Source of the DNA: Aphanomyces cochlioides
Taxonomy: Eukaryota; Oomycota; Saprolegniomycetes; Saprolegniales; Verrucalvaceae
NCBI GenBank assembly: GCA_019828595.1
Contig: JAHQRK010000034.1
Location: 1 to 64,000 of the forward strand
Length of the DNA: 64,000 bases
Direction: 5' to 3'
Below the pieces are notes generated by a model. The model saw only the letters and a program-made list of their open reading frames with translations. It ran no database searches and had not been told where the DNA came from. Positions 47,057 through 56,983 of the stretch are shown here, piece by piece. How positions within the stretch are numbered: the stretch's first letter is position 1; every line of letters starts with the position of its first letter. The position numbers were made by a program, and so were the translations under genes.

Positions 47057-47853
47057 ATAAAATTCCAGAGTAGTACAGGTTTATTAATTTTTGAAGTGAG
47101 TTTACACAAGGACACACCTCTCCTGGACGTTGCTGCTAAAGAGACTATGGGATGTCTCAAGGACAAGATGAAGGAAGAAATTGAGTACACTGGACGTGCA
47201 ATGGATCTAGCTGGATCCCTATGTTGGCGTTGAAGGGTTATGCGTGGTTGTCTGCCGAAGACCGTGATGTGGAATGACATTCCCAAAATGCTGAAGGAAA
47301 CACCGTGACGGCATCGCATGTCAATGCTGAAAGAAGGAAGGAAACCAAGAAGCTTTCCAAGTTCTTTTCTGGGGCGGTGGGTGGTGAGTGCCCCTCATAT
47401 TTCGACGACGACAAAATTCATGTCTTGGTGATCGTACCTGAACGTGTTGCGGTTCCTTCCGCACATTAGCCGCGCAAGAAGAGAAAAATCCAGAAGTTGG
47501 AGAATGAATTATCAGCTCCATCTTCGTGTGCGAAGGGTCGAGGAAAAACCAGTTGGATGTGTTGCCTCAAACAGTTTGATGGACAGATTGAATGCCATCG
47601 TCTTCCAACCTCCAACGAGAGATCTCTCCTTCCGCTTGTGCTTCTTCATGAAGTCTTTGCAACGTTTGAAAGCAATTGCAAAACTATTGATTTTGGCAAA
47701 CCAGATTGTGATTTTTTCGTCGAGTTTTGCAATGCCATGTCCGATGGATATGAAGTCGAAGTGCCACTTGCAGAGACGGCAGGAAACTGCTGGAAAGCTA
47801 TTTGCCATATGTCGATGCAAACTACGGGTTTATCCATCGACGAGATGTTTTAG
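47057..47853 (+). pseudogene. Crinkler (CRN) pseudogene fused to DHCR24 remnant (unit 3)
   Basis: Third copy. It differs by an Arg-to-His change (tgccatatgtcg against tgccgtatgtcg) near 47808. The fused DHCR24 part is truncated by the gypsy insertion 180 bp downstream. Confidence 0.74.
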
Positions 47854-48031
47854 ATACGTCAAGCTTGACTACCATCCCGTGAAGTCTCTCGACAAAGCGT
47901 ATGACGTATTGTGAAGCCGCAGCGAATGCGGAGACAAGCATCACTTCGTCGAAGCTTTGATGTATAGCTTGAACAGCGGCGTGGTCATGACTGGTTCGAT
48001 GGTCGACAAGCTTGAAAGTGGCAAGGTACGG
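47854..48031 (+). pseudogene. DHCR24: DHCR24 exon 6 remnant cut by gypsy insertion (unit 3)
   Basis: Only exon 6 remains (YHPVKSLD to LESGK). The following splice donor (g|gtacgg) is where the gypsy element of 48032-54118 inserted. Confidence 0.82.
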
Positions 48032-48299
48032 TGTAGGGTAGTTGGTAAGGTCAGAGGAAGATGAGAAGTGAGTTAGATTAGCCAGCTTAGAGTTAAATCT
48101 AGAAACTAAACAATACGGTATAGTTTTCGGTATACACTCGGCACGGCTACGGAATAATCTTCTGAGGGCCGTACACTCCCTGAGAACACACGTGCCTCTG
48201 GCCAATCTCAACTCAGTCAGACGGTGTCGTCAGCGTTGGACACGCTTGACTCGACACCCGTCTTGCCAGGCGACAACTATTAACCATTACTTTATTACA
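48032..48299 (-). repeat. 3' LTR of the first gypsy element
   Basis: The polyprotein frame runs 87 bases into this LTR (stop at 48213), so about the last 28 residues are LTR-encoded. It differs from the other LTR at one base (caactcagtc against caacttagtc). Confidence 0.93.
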
Positions 48300-51200
48300 T
48301 TCTCCCCCCGTTGTCGCCCTGGCGGCTTGATTTCTTCGCTTGAGGTCTTCGAGCAGCTTCTTGAAATGCGAAACATGTTTGATGTCTCGCTCCAGCTCCC
48401 ACGTAGCTTCGTGTTCAGGCAACCCATGCCACTTAACCAAATATTCTTTCTTACGATTAAACTGTCTTTGCTTCAGCAGGGCTTCTACGATGTAGAGCTC
48501 ATTCCCTTCGTCATCGAGAACGATAGGCGTGGCTTTGGGGATCGGTCGGCCTTGAAATCGCGCGGGGTTTGGAACGTGGTGCTTCAGTCGATCAACGTTA
48601 AAGACGTCGTGAAGTCGACTCATACTCTTGGGCAATTCAAGCCTCATGGCATTGGGATTAATTACTTCGATTATCTTAAATGGCCCAATGTAGCGCGGAA
48701 CAAGCTTTGCCTTTTCCGTATGGCTAGCTACTTTGGCATGCTTCAACGGGATGTTTCGTGTAGCTAACAGAACAAAGTCGCCTTCTTTAAAGTTTACATT
48801 GGCTCGTCTTCTATCGTAGTACTCCTTTTGTCTTGCTTGAGCCTTCTCTAGGTTCTCCAAGGCCATCTTGACAAGTTCTTTGCGACGCTCGGCAAAGTTC
48901 TTGGCATACTCGTTCAGTGTCTCGATGTCGTTCAACACTGGATTGCGTAGCTTCCTTCCAGTATCGACTTCGAATGGAGTTAAGCCAGTAGACGTCTGTA
49001 TTAAGCCTTGGTGGGCATACTCTATAGTGCCTAAGTGCTCACTCCAGTCATGGCCCAAGTACGACACTTGACATCTCAACGCGTCTTCGAGCGTTCTGTT
49101 CTGTCGCTCGGTTGCTCCATCGCTTTGAGCTCTGCCAGCAGTAGTCATGAAATGCTTAACTCCCATTATCTTCATTAACTCCTGCCAAAACTGGCTGGTG
49201 AACTTTGGATCGCGATCGCTGATGATCACAGCAGGTAGGCCATGATTGCGAACGACTTTGTCGAAGAACTCCCTGGCTGCTTGCGGTGTGGCTACGTTTG
49301 ACACCGTGGCGCAGTACTTGGGACGCTTTGAAGTCTTGTCAACGCATGTCATGATCGCATCTTTGCCGTTCGAGACAGGCAAACCGGTGATCCAGTTGAC
49401 GGACACTGTGTGCCAACATTCATCAGGAGACTTGATGGGAATCATGTGTCCATTAGCTTTAGCACTACTAGACTTGTATCTTGCACACGTCTCGCATGTG
49501 GCGACATAAAGCTTCACGTCGTCTTCTAGACCCTTCCAGTAGTACCATTGCGCAATGTGAAGCTGCGTTCGACGGGCACCAGGGTGAGCTGCGGTGCTCG
49601 TGTCATGACTTTGCGAGATAATCTCGCACTTGAGTTCATCATCGTCGGGAACGCAGAGTCTCCACACTTGATCCTTAGACTTCACAAAGTAAAGATTGTC
49701 CTTCTTTATGTACTTAGAGCTATCGTTGTACTCGTTGCTCTTGGCATAAGCTCGCTCGAATCGCTTGACTAAGTCGTCGTTCATCTTGACTGTGCTATAC
49801 GACACTTCTTCCGCATGGTTGATGACTATGTGTTGTGGAACCTCGACTTCGAGTAGCTTTGACTCCGTCTCCTCCCCCCGAGAAGGCGAGTCAGTCATCA
49901 ACGCAAGTGTACGCATGTCAATAGATCGCAGAGTCGCGACGCGCTCAGTCCATGAGTGGATGCCGCGATAGCGGTTGTAGCACGAAGCATTGCAGTGATG
50001 AACAGCGCAAGTGTTAACTTGAGCGCTGGACCGAGGTGGTCGAGAGAGAGCATCAGCTACAACGTTCATCTTGCCTGGTCGATGATGTAGTGTGAAATCA
50101 AAACTTCCAAAGAAGTCAAGCCATCGTGTTAGCTTAGCGGTTAAGACTGGAGTCTTCAGAAACCACTGACATGTCGAGTTGTCGGTGAAGACATCAAAAT
50201 GCGAACCGTAGACATAAGGTCTCCATTTGGTTAACGCTAACTTGATCGCATACAACTCCTTCTCGTGTGCTGGCCAATTTCGCTCGGTATCGCCCAATTT
50301 CTTTGACAAGAACGCGACTGGGCGGTCGTTGCCATCATCGACTTGCTGGGAAAGTACTGCTCCGCAGCAATAGCCTGAAGCGTCGGTCGTGATCATGAAG
50401 GGCTTGTCGAAGTTTGGTAGTTGAAGAACTGGAGCTTGCTGTAGGGCTGCTTTGATGGTCAGGAAGGCTTTCTCCTGGCGATCACTCCAAGTCCAGGGAA
50501 CACTGTCTTTCGCTAGATCGCTCATAGGCAACACAAGATTGGCATAGTTAGCTATGAATTTACGATAGTAACCAGCCATCCCGAGAAAACTCAACAGCTC
50601 CTTGCGATTAGTGGGAGATGACCACTTCTCGATCGCTCGAACTTTGTTGCTGTCGACTTGCAAGCCTTCGGCAGAGATCGTGTGACCCAAAAAGTCGACT
50701 TTGGGTACCGCAAACGCGCATTTCTCCATCCTTGCATACAGCTTCTCCTTGCGTAACACTTCGAGAACACAACGCAAATGGTTGACATGTTCATTAAGAT
50801 GCTTAGAGTGCACGCAGATGTCATCTAAGTAGACGGCTACAAAGGGGAACTTGTCGAAAAGAGATCGCATAAGTCTTGACCAGATGCCTGGCATGCCTGC
50901 CAGTCCCATCGGCGCAACACACCACTGCAAAATCTCCTTGTGCGTTCGGAAGGCAGTGTACTTTCGAGCATGGGGCTCGACCAGCATTTGGTGGTATCCT
51001 GACGCAAGATCGATCTTCGTGAATACTGTACAACCATGCATGTTGTTGAACAGGTCTTCAATGTTGGGCAGCGGAATCTTGGGGATTTCCGTCTGTGAGT
51101 TGACATGGCGGTAGTCAAGCACCCAGCGTATAGGCGTGTTGAGCGTCGCAGTCTTTAGCCACACTTGTCGCGAAGGCAGCTTGCCGTTCTCGTCCTTCTT

Positions 51201-53021
51201 GGGTACGCCAAAGATATTGGAAACCCAGTCGCTCGTTGACAATTCAACCCAACCTTTCTTTTTCAAGTTATCTACGAACTTGTCTAACGCCGCTTGCTCA
51301 ACCTTAGCTAGACGGAAGGAAGCTCGGTTCTGTGGCTTCGCATCGGGCTTCAACTGCAGATCGAACTGCACGGCACGCTTGGGAGGCAACTTATCAGGCA
51401 GCTCGGCAGGAAACACATCCTTGAACTCTTCCAGCAGTTCAACGATCTCTGGAGGCTTAAGCAGAGGCTGAGGATCGAAATGACAAAGCTTTATTATCCA
51501 TCCAGGCACGTTAGTCGAGACGGTATTGACTTCTACTTCATCGTCTATCGACTCAATTTCATGCTTGCGCCAATTGATGACTGGATTGAACATCCTGAAC
51601 CACGGTTGGCCCAGTATCACATCAAACGCCTTGTCTTTGAGATCCCATTCGGTCATCACTGTGTCCTTGAACGTGAAGAAGTCAACGTGGATCGTTTCCT
51701 TCACTTCTTTCGTCTGCGTCTCCTGCGAGAGCACGCCATCATAGCCCGCAATTCGCACGTTCTTCATTCTCATGACGTTCTTGCCGAGTCCGAGTCGGCA
51801 CAACGAGTTGGTCGCTCCTGAGTCAATGAGCACCTTCACAACTTTGCCGTTCATTACGCCAGACTTAATCATCAACGCTTCGTTCTTCATATCCCGCGAC
51901 CTCGCTGTCGCATGCGCCACTTGTCTTGCTTCTACTTCAGGCGCTATCGCACTTGCATCCGCGTCAACCTCATCAACACAACCAAAGGTGATGTATTCAA
52001 CGTCCTCTGGACTTAACTCTTTTCGCACTTCGACATTGTTCTGTCGGCTCGGGGGCGGTTGCCCCGACACTCGTCGCTTTGGCTTTCGGCACTCTGACGC
52101 AATGTGCCCGATCTTCTGGCAGTTGTAGCAGCGAAGCTTGCTGCGGTCCTTCTTGTGTTCACGCCTCACATGGAGGTTGTCGACCTCCATGTCGTCAGGC
52201 TCACGCTGTTCGCTTCGTGGAGGTGGTCTCTCCTCATGACGCTCGCGATCTCGATCAAATCTCTTGGCTCGAAATGGTCTTTCCGACTTGCCCACTATGC
52301 CCAGTGACACTGCATGCGCACGCTCATACTCCAACGCCGCCTTGATGGCAGACGACAACGTTTGACACTGTCTGTACTTGACCTCTTCGCGCGTCTTCAG
52401 TCGCAAGCCGCGCGTGAAGAAGGTCACCTTGTCCAACTCAAACATGTCACGCACTTCAGTACAAATACGACGGAACTTCTCGATGTATTCAAGTAGATCC
52501 TTACAGTTCTTCTGCTGGAGTGAAAACAACTTGTCGCGCAGGCGCTCTTGCAGGTCGTCAGGCTCGAACTCCTTGCGTAGGGCTTTCTCGAAATCAACGA
52601 GGGTATTAAGACCACTACCCCCTTTATGTGACGCCAACTCTTGGTACCATGCCGCCGCTTGGCCTTTGAGATTGGCGACCACCATGGCCAGACACCTCGC
52701 TTCGACTTCCTTGTCTTCCACATAGTTCAAGTTCTTCGCCTTGAAAAAGGTCTCAACACGGTGAATGTAAAGACCAATACTTTCATTAATGCGCCCGTGG
52801 TAACTAGGCATAGACAGTCCTTCTACTCGCCGCTCTGTGTCGCGTTGCACCGGAGGAGGTGCCGCTTGTGCTTGCTCTTGCTGCTTAAGCAAGCGTTCTT
52901 GAAGTACTTGCTGATTCTCAACAAGTCGTGCTTGGGTTTGGGTTTGTGTCTGCGGCAGCTGATTGATTTGCTGCTGCTGCTGTTCCATCGTCGCAAATAA
53001 CCTCATAAAGAACTCTTCCAT
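48213..53021 (-). CDS. Gag-pol polyprotein of gypsy chromovirus
   Basis: One uninterrupted frame of 1602 codons. Order: Gln-rich coiled N-terminus (1-55), gag (about 60-250), CCHC knuckle CYNCQKIGHIASEC (298-311), protease with LIDSGATNS (398-406), reverse transcriptase (about 560-780, FTKIDLASGYHQ 667-678 and YLDD 731-734), RNase H (TTDASGY 878-884, Glu922, DNST 947-950). The integrase follows, with an HHCC finger (about 1139-1179), second Asp in ISDRDPKF (1267-1274) and Glu in TERQNRTLED (1304-1313). A chromodomain closes it (about 1510-1560, EYLVKWHGLPEHEATWE). The first integrase Asp, usual in the xDWITGLP motif, is Asn1209 here. It makes the capsid, protease and cDNA integration machinery of the element. 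The ATG at 53021 is the first in frame after the T-rich tract. Confidence 0.95.
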   Translation of the reverse strand: MEEFFMRLFATMEQQQQQINQLPQTQTQTQARLVENQQVLQERLLKQQEQAQAAPPPVQRDTERRVEGLSMPSYHGRINESIGLYIHRVETFFKAKNLNYVEDKEVEARCLAMVVANLKGQAAAWYQELASHKGGSGLNTLVDFEKALRKEFEPDDLQERLRDKLFSLQQKNCKDLLEYIEKFRRICTEVRDMFELDKVTFFTRGLRLKTREEVKYRQCQTLSSAIKAALEYERAHAVSLGIVGKSERPFRAKRFDRDRERHEERPPPRSEQREPDDMEVDNLHVRREHKKDRSKLRCYNCQKIGHIASECRKPKRRVSGQPPPSRQNNVEVRKELSPEDVEYITFGCVDEVDADASAIAPEVEARQVAHATARSRDMKNEALMIKSGVMNGKVVKVLIDSGATNSLCRLGLGKNVMRMKNVRIAGYDGVLSQETQTKEVKETIHVDFFTFKDTVMTEWDLKDKAFDVILGQPWFRMFNPVINWRKHEIESIDDEVEVNTVSTNVPGWIIKLCHFDPQPLLKPPEIVELLEEFKDVFPAELPDKLPPKRAVQFDLQLKPDAKPQNRASFRLAKVEQAALDKFVDNLKKKGWVELSTSDWVSNIFGVPKKDENGKLPSRQVWLKTATLNTPIRWVLDYRHVNSQTEIPKIPLPNIEDLFNNMHGCTVFTKIDLASGYHQMLVEPHARKYTAFRTHKEILQWCVAPMGLAGMPGIWSRLMRSLFDKFPFVAVYLDDICVHSKHLNEHVNHLRCVLEVLRKEKLYARMEKCAFAVPKVDFLGHTISAEGLQVDSNKVRAIEKWSSPTNRKELLSFLGMAGYYRKFIANYANLVLPMSDLAKDSVPWTWSDRQEKAFLTIKAALQQAPVLQLPNFDKPFMITTDASGYCCGAVLSQQVDDGNDRPVAFLSKKLGDTERNWPAHEKELYAIKLALTKWRPYVYGSHFDVFTDNSTCQWFLKTPVLTAKLTRWLDFFGSFDFTLHHRPGKMNVVADALSRPPRSSAQVNTCAVHHCNASCYNRYRGIHSWTERVATLRSIDMRTLALMTDSPSRGEETESKLLEVEVPQHIVINHAEEVSYSTVKMNDDLVKRFERAYAKSNEYNDSSKYIKKDNLYFVKSKDQVWRLCVPDDDELKCEIISQSHDTSTAAHPGARRTQLHIAQWYYWKGLEDDVKLYVATCETCARYKSSSAKANGHMIPIKSPDECWHTVSVNWITGLPVSNGKDAIMTCVDKTSKRPKYCATVSNVATPQAAREFFDKVVRNHGLPAVIISDRDPKFTSQFWQELMKIMGVKHFMTTAGRAQSDGATERQNRTLEDALRCQVSYLGHDWSEHLGTIEYAHQGLIQTSTGLTPFEVDTGRKLRNPVLNDIETLNEYAKNFAERRKELVKMALENLEKAQARQKEYYDRRRANVNFKEGDFVLLATRNIPLKHAKVASHTEKAKLVPRYIGPFKIIEVINPNAMRLELPKSMSRLHDVFNVDRLKHHVPNPARFQGRPIPKATPIVLDDEGNELYIVEALLKQRQFNRKKEYLVKWHGLPEHEATWELERDIKHVSHFKKLLEDLKRRNQAARATTGGECNKVMVNSCRLARRVSSQACPTLTTPSD
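48300..48309 (-). other. Polypurine tract
   Basis: GGGGGGAGAA on the minus strand, directly before the 3' LTR, the expected position for the plus-strand primer. Confidence 0.75.
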
Positions 53022-53182
53022 GTTTTCTTATTATCTTCCTTTTTTCTGGTCTTGACTTCTTAATTTGTTCTTGAAATGTTTCTTAAATGCTTCTTTTGTT
53101 CTTTTTTGTCTTCTTTTTTGTCTTCTTTTTTCTTCTTTTTTTTTTGTCTTGAAAATGTCTTTTTTGTATGGAAAAGAGTTCT
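53022..53182 (-). other. Purine-rich leader between ORF0 and gag
   Basis: On the plus strand a nearly pure pyrimidine run of ctt/ttt repeats (about 53036-53165), so the element's RNA is AAG/AAA-rich here. It may be an unstructured leader for gag translation. No motif named. Confidence 0.6.
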
Positions 53183-53671
53183 TTACAGGTTAGCTAAGTA
53201 CTCGGACGCTTCTGATTGGACGTCGGTCTTTGGCTTTTCTTCCTTGGGTTTAGGTTTGTAGTCGAGGAGGGCGTCGATTTCTTCGCCAATTAGTTCGCTC
53301 AAAATTTTTAAGTGAGTTTGAACGTCGACTAATTTGTCCGAAATGTACTTGGCGCGATTCGAGTACTTTCGCGGTTCTTCGAGACGACGGGTGAACCCGT
53401 TGGCGACGCGGACGAGGTTGGAGATCTTGTTGTCGAGGCTTGATCGGATTTCGTCGAGGTCCTTGATTTGATCCGCCTCCAAATAATGAATTTTACTAAA
53501 ACTCGCTTTAAACCTACTCTTTTCTACTCTACTCTTGTCGCCTTGGTCGCTCGCCTTGCGCTTCTTGTTTGCCTTGGTCGCTGTCTTCATACACGACACG
53601 GTCTTTCGCTTGCACCAGATGTAAGAGCCCAAGACTCGAGACTCCACCCAAGCAGGCTCTAGGATGCCCAC
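53183..53671 (-). CDS. Extra frame between 5' LTR and gag (ORF0)
   Basis: A 162-codon frame in sense orientation, 161 bases upstream of gag. Basic region with KKRK (residues 36-39), a helical, coiled-coil-like middle (about 60-140) and an acidic C-terminus (KPKPKEEKPK). No retroviral motif recognised. It could be a real accessory protein, a captured host fragment or the N-terminus of a spliced gag. The tract between it and gag (53030-53180) is strongly purine-rich in the element's sense strand. Confidence 0.55.
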   Translation of the reverse strand: MGILEPAWVESRVLGSYIWCKRKTVSCMKTATKANKKRKASDQGDKSRVEKSRFKASFSKIHYLEADQIKDLDEIRSSLDNKISNLVRVANGFTRRLEEPRKYSNRAKYISDKLVDVQTHLKILSELIGEEIDALLDYKPKPKEEKPKTDVQSEASEYLANL

Positions 53672-53840
53672 AGCGCGGGGGAATGCAGCGGACAGGCTCG
53701 AACGCTAGTGTTCGCGTAGATCTAACACTGGTCGCCTGGACGGTCAAAGATGAGCCGTCGCGTGAACTAGATAAGATAACCCCTTCAACCCTCGAGCTAT
53801 GCCTCCGGGTCTAGAGTCCTTGGTGTCGTGAACCAAGAAG

Positions 53841-53848
53841 TGCTACCA
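53841..53848 (-). other. Primer binding site, initiator-tRNA-Met-like
   Basis: On the minus strand the sequence TGGTAGCA starts two bases after the 5' LTR. It matches the first eight bases of the common eukaryotic initiator tRNA-Met primer site; later bases do not clearly match. Confidence 0.55.
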
Positions 53849-53850
53849 AC

Positions 53851-54118
53851 TGTAGGGTAGTTGGTAAGGTCAGAGGAAGATGAGAAGTGAGTTAGATTAG
53901 CCAGCTTAGAGTTAAATCTAGAAACTAAACAATACGGTATAGTTTTCGGTATACACTCGGCACGGCTACGGAATAATCTTCTGAGGGCCGTACACTCCCT
54001 GAGAACACACGTGCCTCTGGCCAATCTCAACTTAGTCAGACGGTGTCGTCAGCGTTGGACACGCTTGACTCGACACCCGTCTTGCCAGGCGACAACTATT
54101 AACCATTACTTTATTACA
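53851..54118 (-). repeat. 5' LTR of the first gypsy element
   Basis: Upstream LTR in the element's orientation. It carries the promoter for the transcript in such elements; no specific box was identified. Confidence 0.93.
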
Positions 54119-54644
54119 TACGGAGTTCTATCCTTTTGAAGCGAAGTGACTCGTGTCCTAACTGGGAAATGCCACTGAGTTACTATTTCAAAGGCAAACA
54201 TGGCACGATGTGTTTATTAGCAGCGAAGACTGAACTGGCCTCCAACGCATTGACGAATCGAAGCAACTGTTGGATGTTGTGGGAGCCAAATACTTCCCTT
54301 TGGTCTATGATGAAGGTTTGAACTTTTCAATTGCCAGAGTCTATACCTGTTGATAGTCTACAAGGGAGTTGTTTCCAGCGAAGGATTCGCAAAGCACGAC
54401 ATTAATGTCAAATTCGGTAGGAAATGCAGAGCCCTCTTCATTCGTGCGCTTAGAGGAAATGCCGTCTATAATGATCACCACTACCATGATGGCTATTTCA
54501 TCACAGGTATAGATTGAAAAGTTCAGCTCGTTTCATCTTTTCGTGAAATTGCCGTGGCGATTGTAATAATCACCACTGCACTTAATGCTATTTCATTACA
54601 GGCACTCATTGAAATGCTCGTCGTAGTAATATATTGAAACCAAT
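54119..54644. other. Remnant between the two gypsy elements
   Basis: Starts with a few bases of the DHCR24 intron, then diverges. It contains a stretch related to palindrome ends (ctccaacgcattgacgaatc, about 54240, compare 22287) and two imperfect repeats around 54470-54610 that read YNDHHYHDGYFITG-like in one frame. These resemble the inverted sequence at 3540-3600. Coding status unclear. Confidence 0.5.
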
Positions 54645-54962
54645 TGATGTGTGCTGTGACGTGGTTAAGTCATGTCCAGCCGCATCATAGGCTCGTCCTC
54701 GGACAGCCGGTGCTGCCGATCGTGAACCGCAGTTGAAGGACGAAGGAGTTTCAAGATGAAGAGCCGCCGGTTTCAAGATGAAGGGTCACCGTTGAACCGA
54801 CGCGCTCAAGATAGAAGGAAAGGACGTTCAAGTGAAGATTGAAGTCAAGTAGTTAGTTCATTATCTGCGGCCTACTGCCCAAGTCAATCAATTGCGTGTT
54901 CACGGGAGGCGGCACTCCCCCATTTGGTTGTTTTGCGGCGGTGGTTTCGTGGACATACTACA
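54645..54962 (+). repeat. 5' LTR of the second gypsy element
   Basis: Identical to the right LTR but for one base. No primer site starting with TGG is visible in the first 20 bases after it. Confidence 0.92.
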
Positions 54963-55001
54963 AAGTTAACTTTAGTTGTGTGTACACAACGCGTTCCGGA
55001 T

Positions 55002-56601
55002 ATGGATCGTTCAGACGCAGAGTCTGCGCACGACGACCATTCGGATACAGGGCCCCCAAGTACCAGCCCTCCGGATTCGGATATGCCAGAGGCAAGCCCA
55101 GTTGAAGGAGAGCCACAGTTGGAAATTTTACCTGAGATGAACACATATGGGACTGGCTCGTCGAAAGGCGATAACGGTCTGGATGAGGAAGTCTTCTGGG
55201 AAGACGGACAGCCGTATGTGCGAGACAGATTTGGCCATGTGTACATCGAGGAAGACAGTCCAGAAGAGGAACTCGATGAGATGACAAAGAAACTGCTGGA
55301 AGAGCGAGAGAGGAACCAGATTCGACGCGAACGCAGGGAAGCGAAACACCGCGCGCCAGGCTATGAACCCCCTGAAGGCTCAGACGTGTCGACAGACAGT
55401 CAACTCAGCGAGGATGAACAAGAACGAGACAAAGCAATCCGCAAAGAGAGGAAACGACAGGAAATCAGAGCAACAAAGAAGCGGAGAGACAGAGCAGCGG
55501 CAAATCGGCTGGCGCGACAAATCCGAGAAGAACGACAGAGCACTGCAGTCATTGTCTCAAACATCAAGCACTCGCGAATCACAGACTTTGACCGTGAATT
55601 CCTTGTAGAGTGGAGAAGAGCGCGACTGGAGTACGAAAGACAGCTTGACGAGCTCGCCAAACACCATGGAGCGCGCGCACTCGACCGAAAGATGGGATAC
55701 CTGCAGTCATGTGATCCTGATCTACTGCGTGCGATGTGTGAATGCGTGTGGTTCGAAGAAGTCGATGAGGAAGGCCTCAAGCGAAAATCAATGAGATCCT
55801 CAACACCAACACCTTCATTTGGGATTACGGAAGCCGATCTGGACAACTACTGCAAGGGACTGCGCATGCCGGCTCAAGGCTCGGTGGCCAGTCGCCTGGG
55901 TCAATTCATGAAACAGGTGAACGATGTTATCGACAAATATGCGTTGCGACAGGACCTGAAAGTGAAAGGAAGCCTCAAGATGTTTCTCAAGGCTGTCGTC
56001 TATCGTATCGACCCGCCTGGCTTGTCGAATCTAGTGCGATTTGAACTCAAGAAAGAGCCGGTCGACTCGATGACAGCGTTCGCGAAACTTCTCAAGTTGC
56101 ACATGGATCGCATTGAAGCGTCCGATCGACTCATCCAGCAACAAGAGCAAATGGAGAGGAAGAAGCGAAGCCCTCCGATAGGATGGACGAACGGCGACGT
56201 CAAGCGGCGCAAGAACTCTTCAGTTAAGGTCCACTTCGACAAACCTGCGATGCGTGGCTGGGGAACGGAACGCGGTTTTGTCGGCAAGAAGCGAGCGCGC
56301 GAGGGTCAAAGCGGACAACCTATTCCGCTTCAACCTAGAACAGAAGCAACGAGCCGAAGAATACCGTAAAGTGCTGGAAAACACACAACAGAACCAAGCG
56401 ATAAGCCGAGGCTCAAGTCCTACGCGAGAAGTGAAGCAAGAAGCGAAAAGTGGTGCGCCTGGTTACGACCAGCAAGGACAGCGAGTGTGTTTTGTGTGTC
56501 GACAGCCGGGACACAAGGCAGCTGACTGCAAGGAAGCCAGTCCGAACACGCAAAATCGCGGGTTCCGGAAAGGCAAGAACGCGATCAAACGGTTCAAGTA
56601 G
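55002..56601 (+). pseudogene. Gag of the second gypsy element, frameshifted
   Basis: The frame from ATG 55002 (preferred over 54924, which lies in the LTR) encodes an acidic N-terminus, a long highly charged Arg/Glu helix region (55290-55640) and a gag-like domain to 56369. The CCHC knuckle CFVCRQPGHKAADC (56488-56529) is in another frame (56254-56601), so a shift is needed around 56290-56310, either programmed or a lesion. Confidence 0.75.
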
Positions 56602-56983
56602 AACAAGAAGAAGAACGGTCCGGCGGCGCGGCGTGCTCGGCGAAAGGCAACAGCCGCTGCAATGCAGGACTGCCAAGAAGAAGAGCACTGGATCACATTG
56701 GAAGATGCGCTCGAAGTGAGTCTGACGCTGGTCCCATGGGTTCGCAGATGTCGACCAGCCACGGAGAAGGCGAAGAAGCCGCTACGCGCATGTCCGGTCC
56801 AACCGACCGTGACGTCGGTACGCGTGTATCTCGCTCAAGGAAGAACAGAAGAGTCAAGTCGGCAAGGATCTATTCAACACAGCTATCACTACCGACGGCG
56901 AAGGATGAGTTGCAAGAAGCACTGCAAGGCATGGTGGCCGGCGCGGTGAAGAACGGCTTTCCCGAACAACATGCGGTAAAGTT

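Larger units (their letters stand above)
45156..48031. repeat. Tandem amplicon, unit 3 (cut off by a retrotransposon)
   Basis: Homology to the first 2.87 kb of units 1 and 2 runs to the TACGG target site at 48027-48031, where a gypsy element is inserted. After the element (54119 onward) only a short diverged stretch still resembles the unit. It carries a private 8-bp net insertion in the mariner gene. Confidence 0.93.
48032..54118 (-). mobile_element. Ty3/gypsy chromovirus, complete, minus strand
   Basis: LTR retrotransposon of 6087 bp with 268-bp LTRs (48032-48299 and 53851-54118) that begin TG and end CA and differ by one base as seen by eye. Flanked by a 5-bp duplication TACGG (48027-48031 and 54119-54123). 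Primer site, polypurine tract and a single long gag-pol frame are present, plus an extra frame before gag. The near-identical LTRs indicate a recent insertion. Confidence 0.95.

Noticed and set aside
52079..53000. Several plus-strand frames opposite the gypsy gag region
   Set aside because: Low-complexity antisense frames of the gag-pol gene (Gln- and charged-rich codons read backwards).
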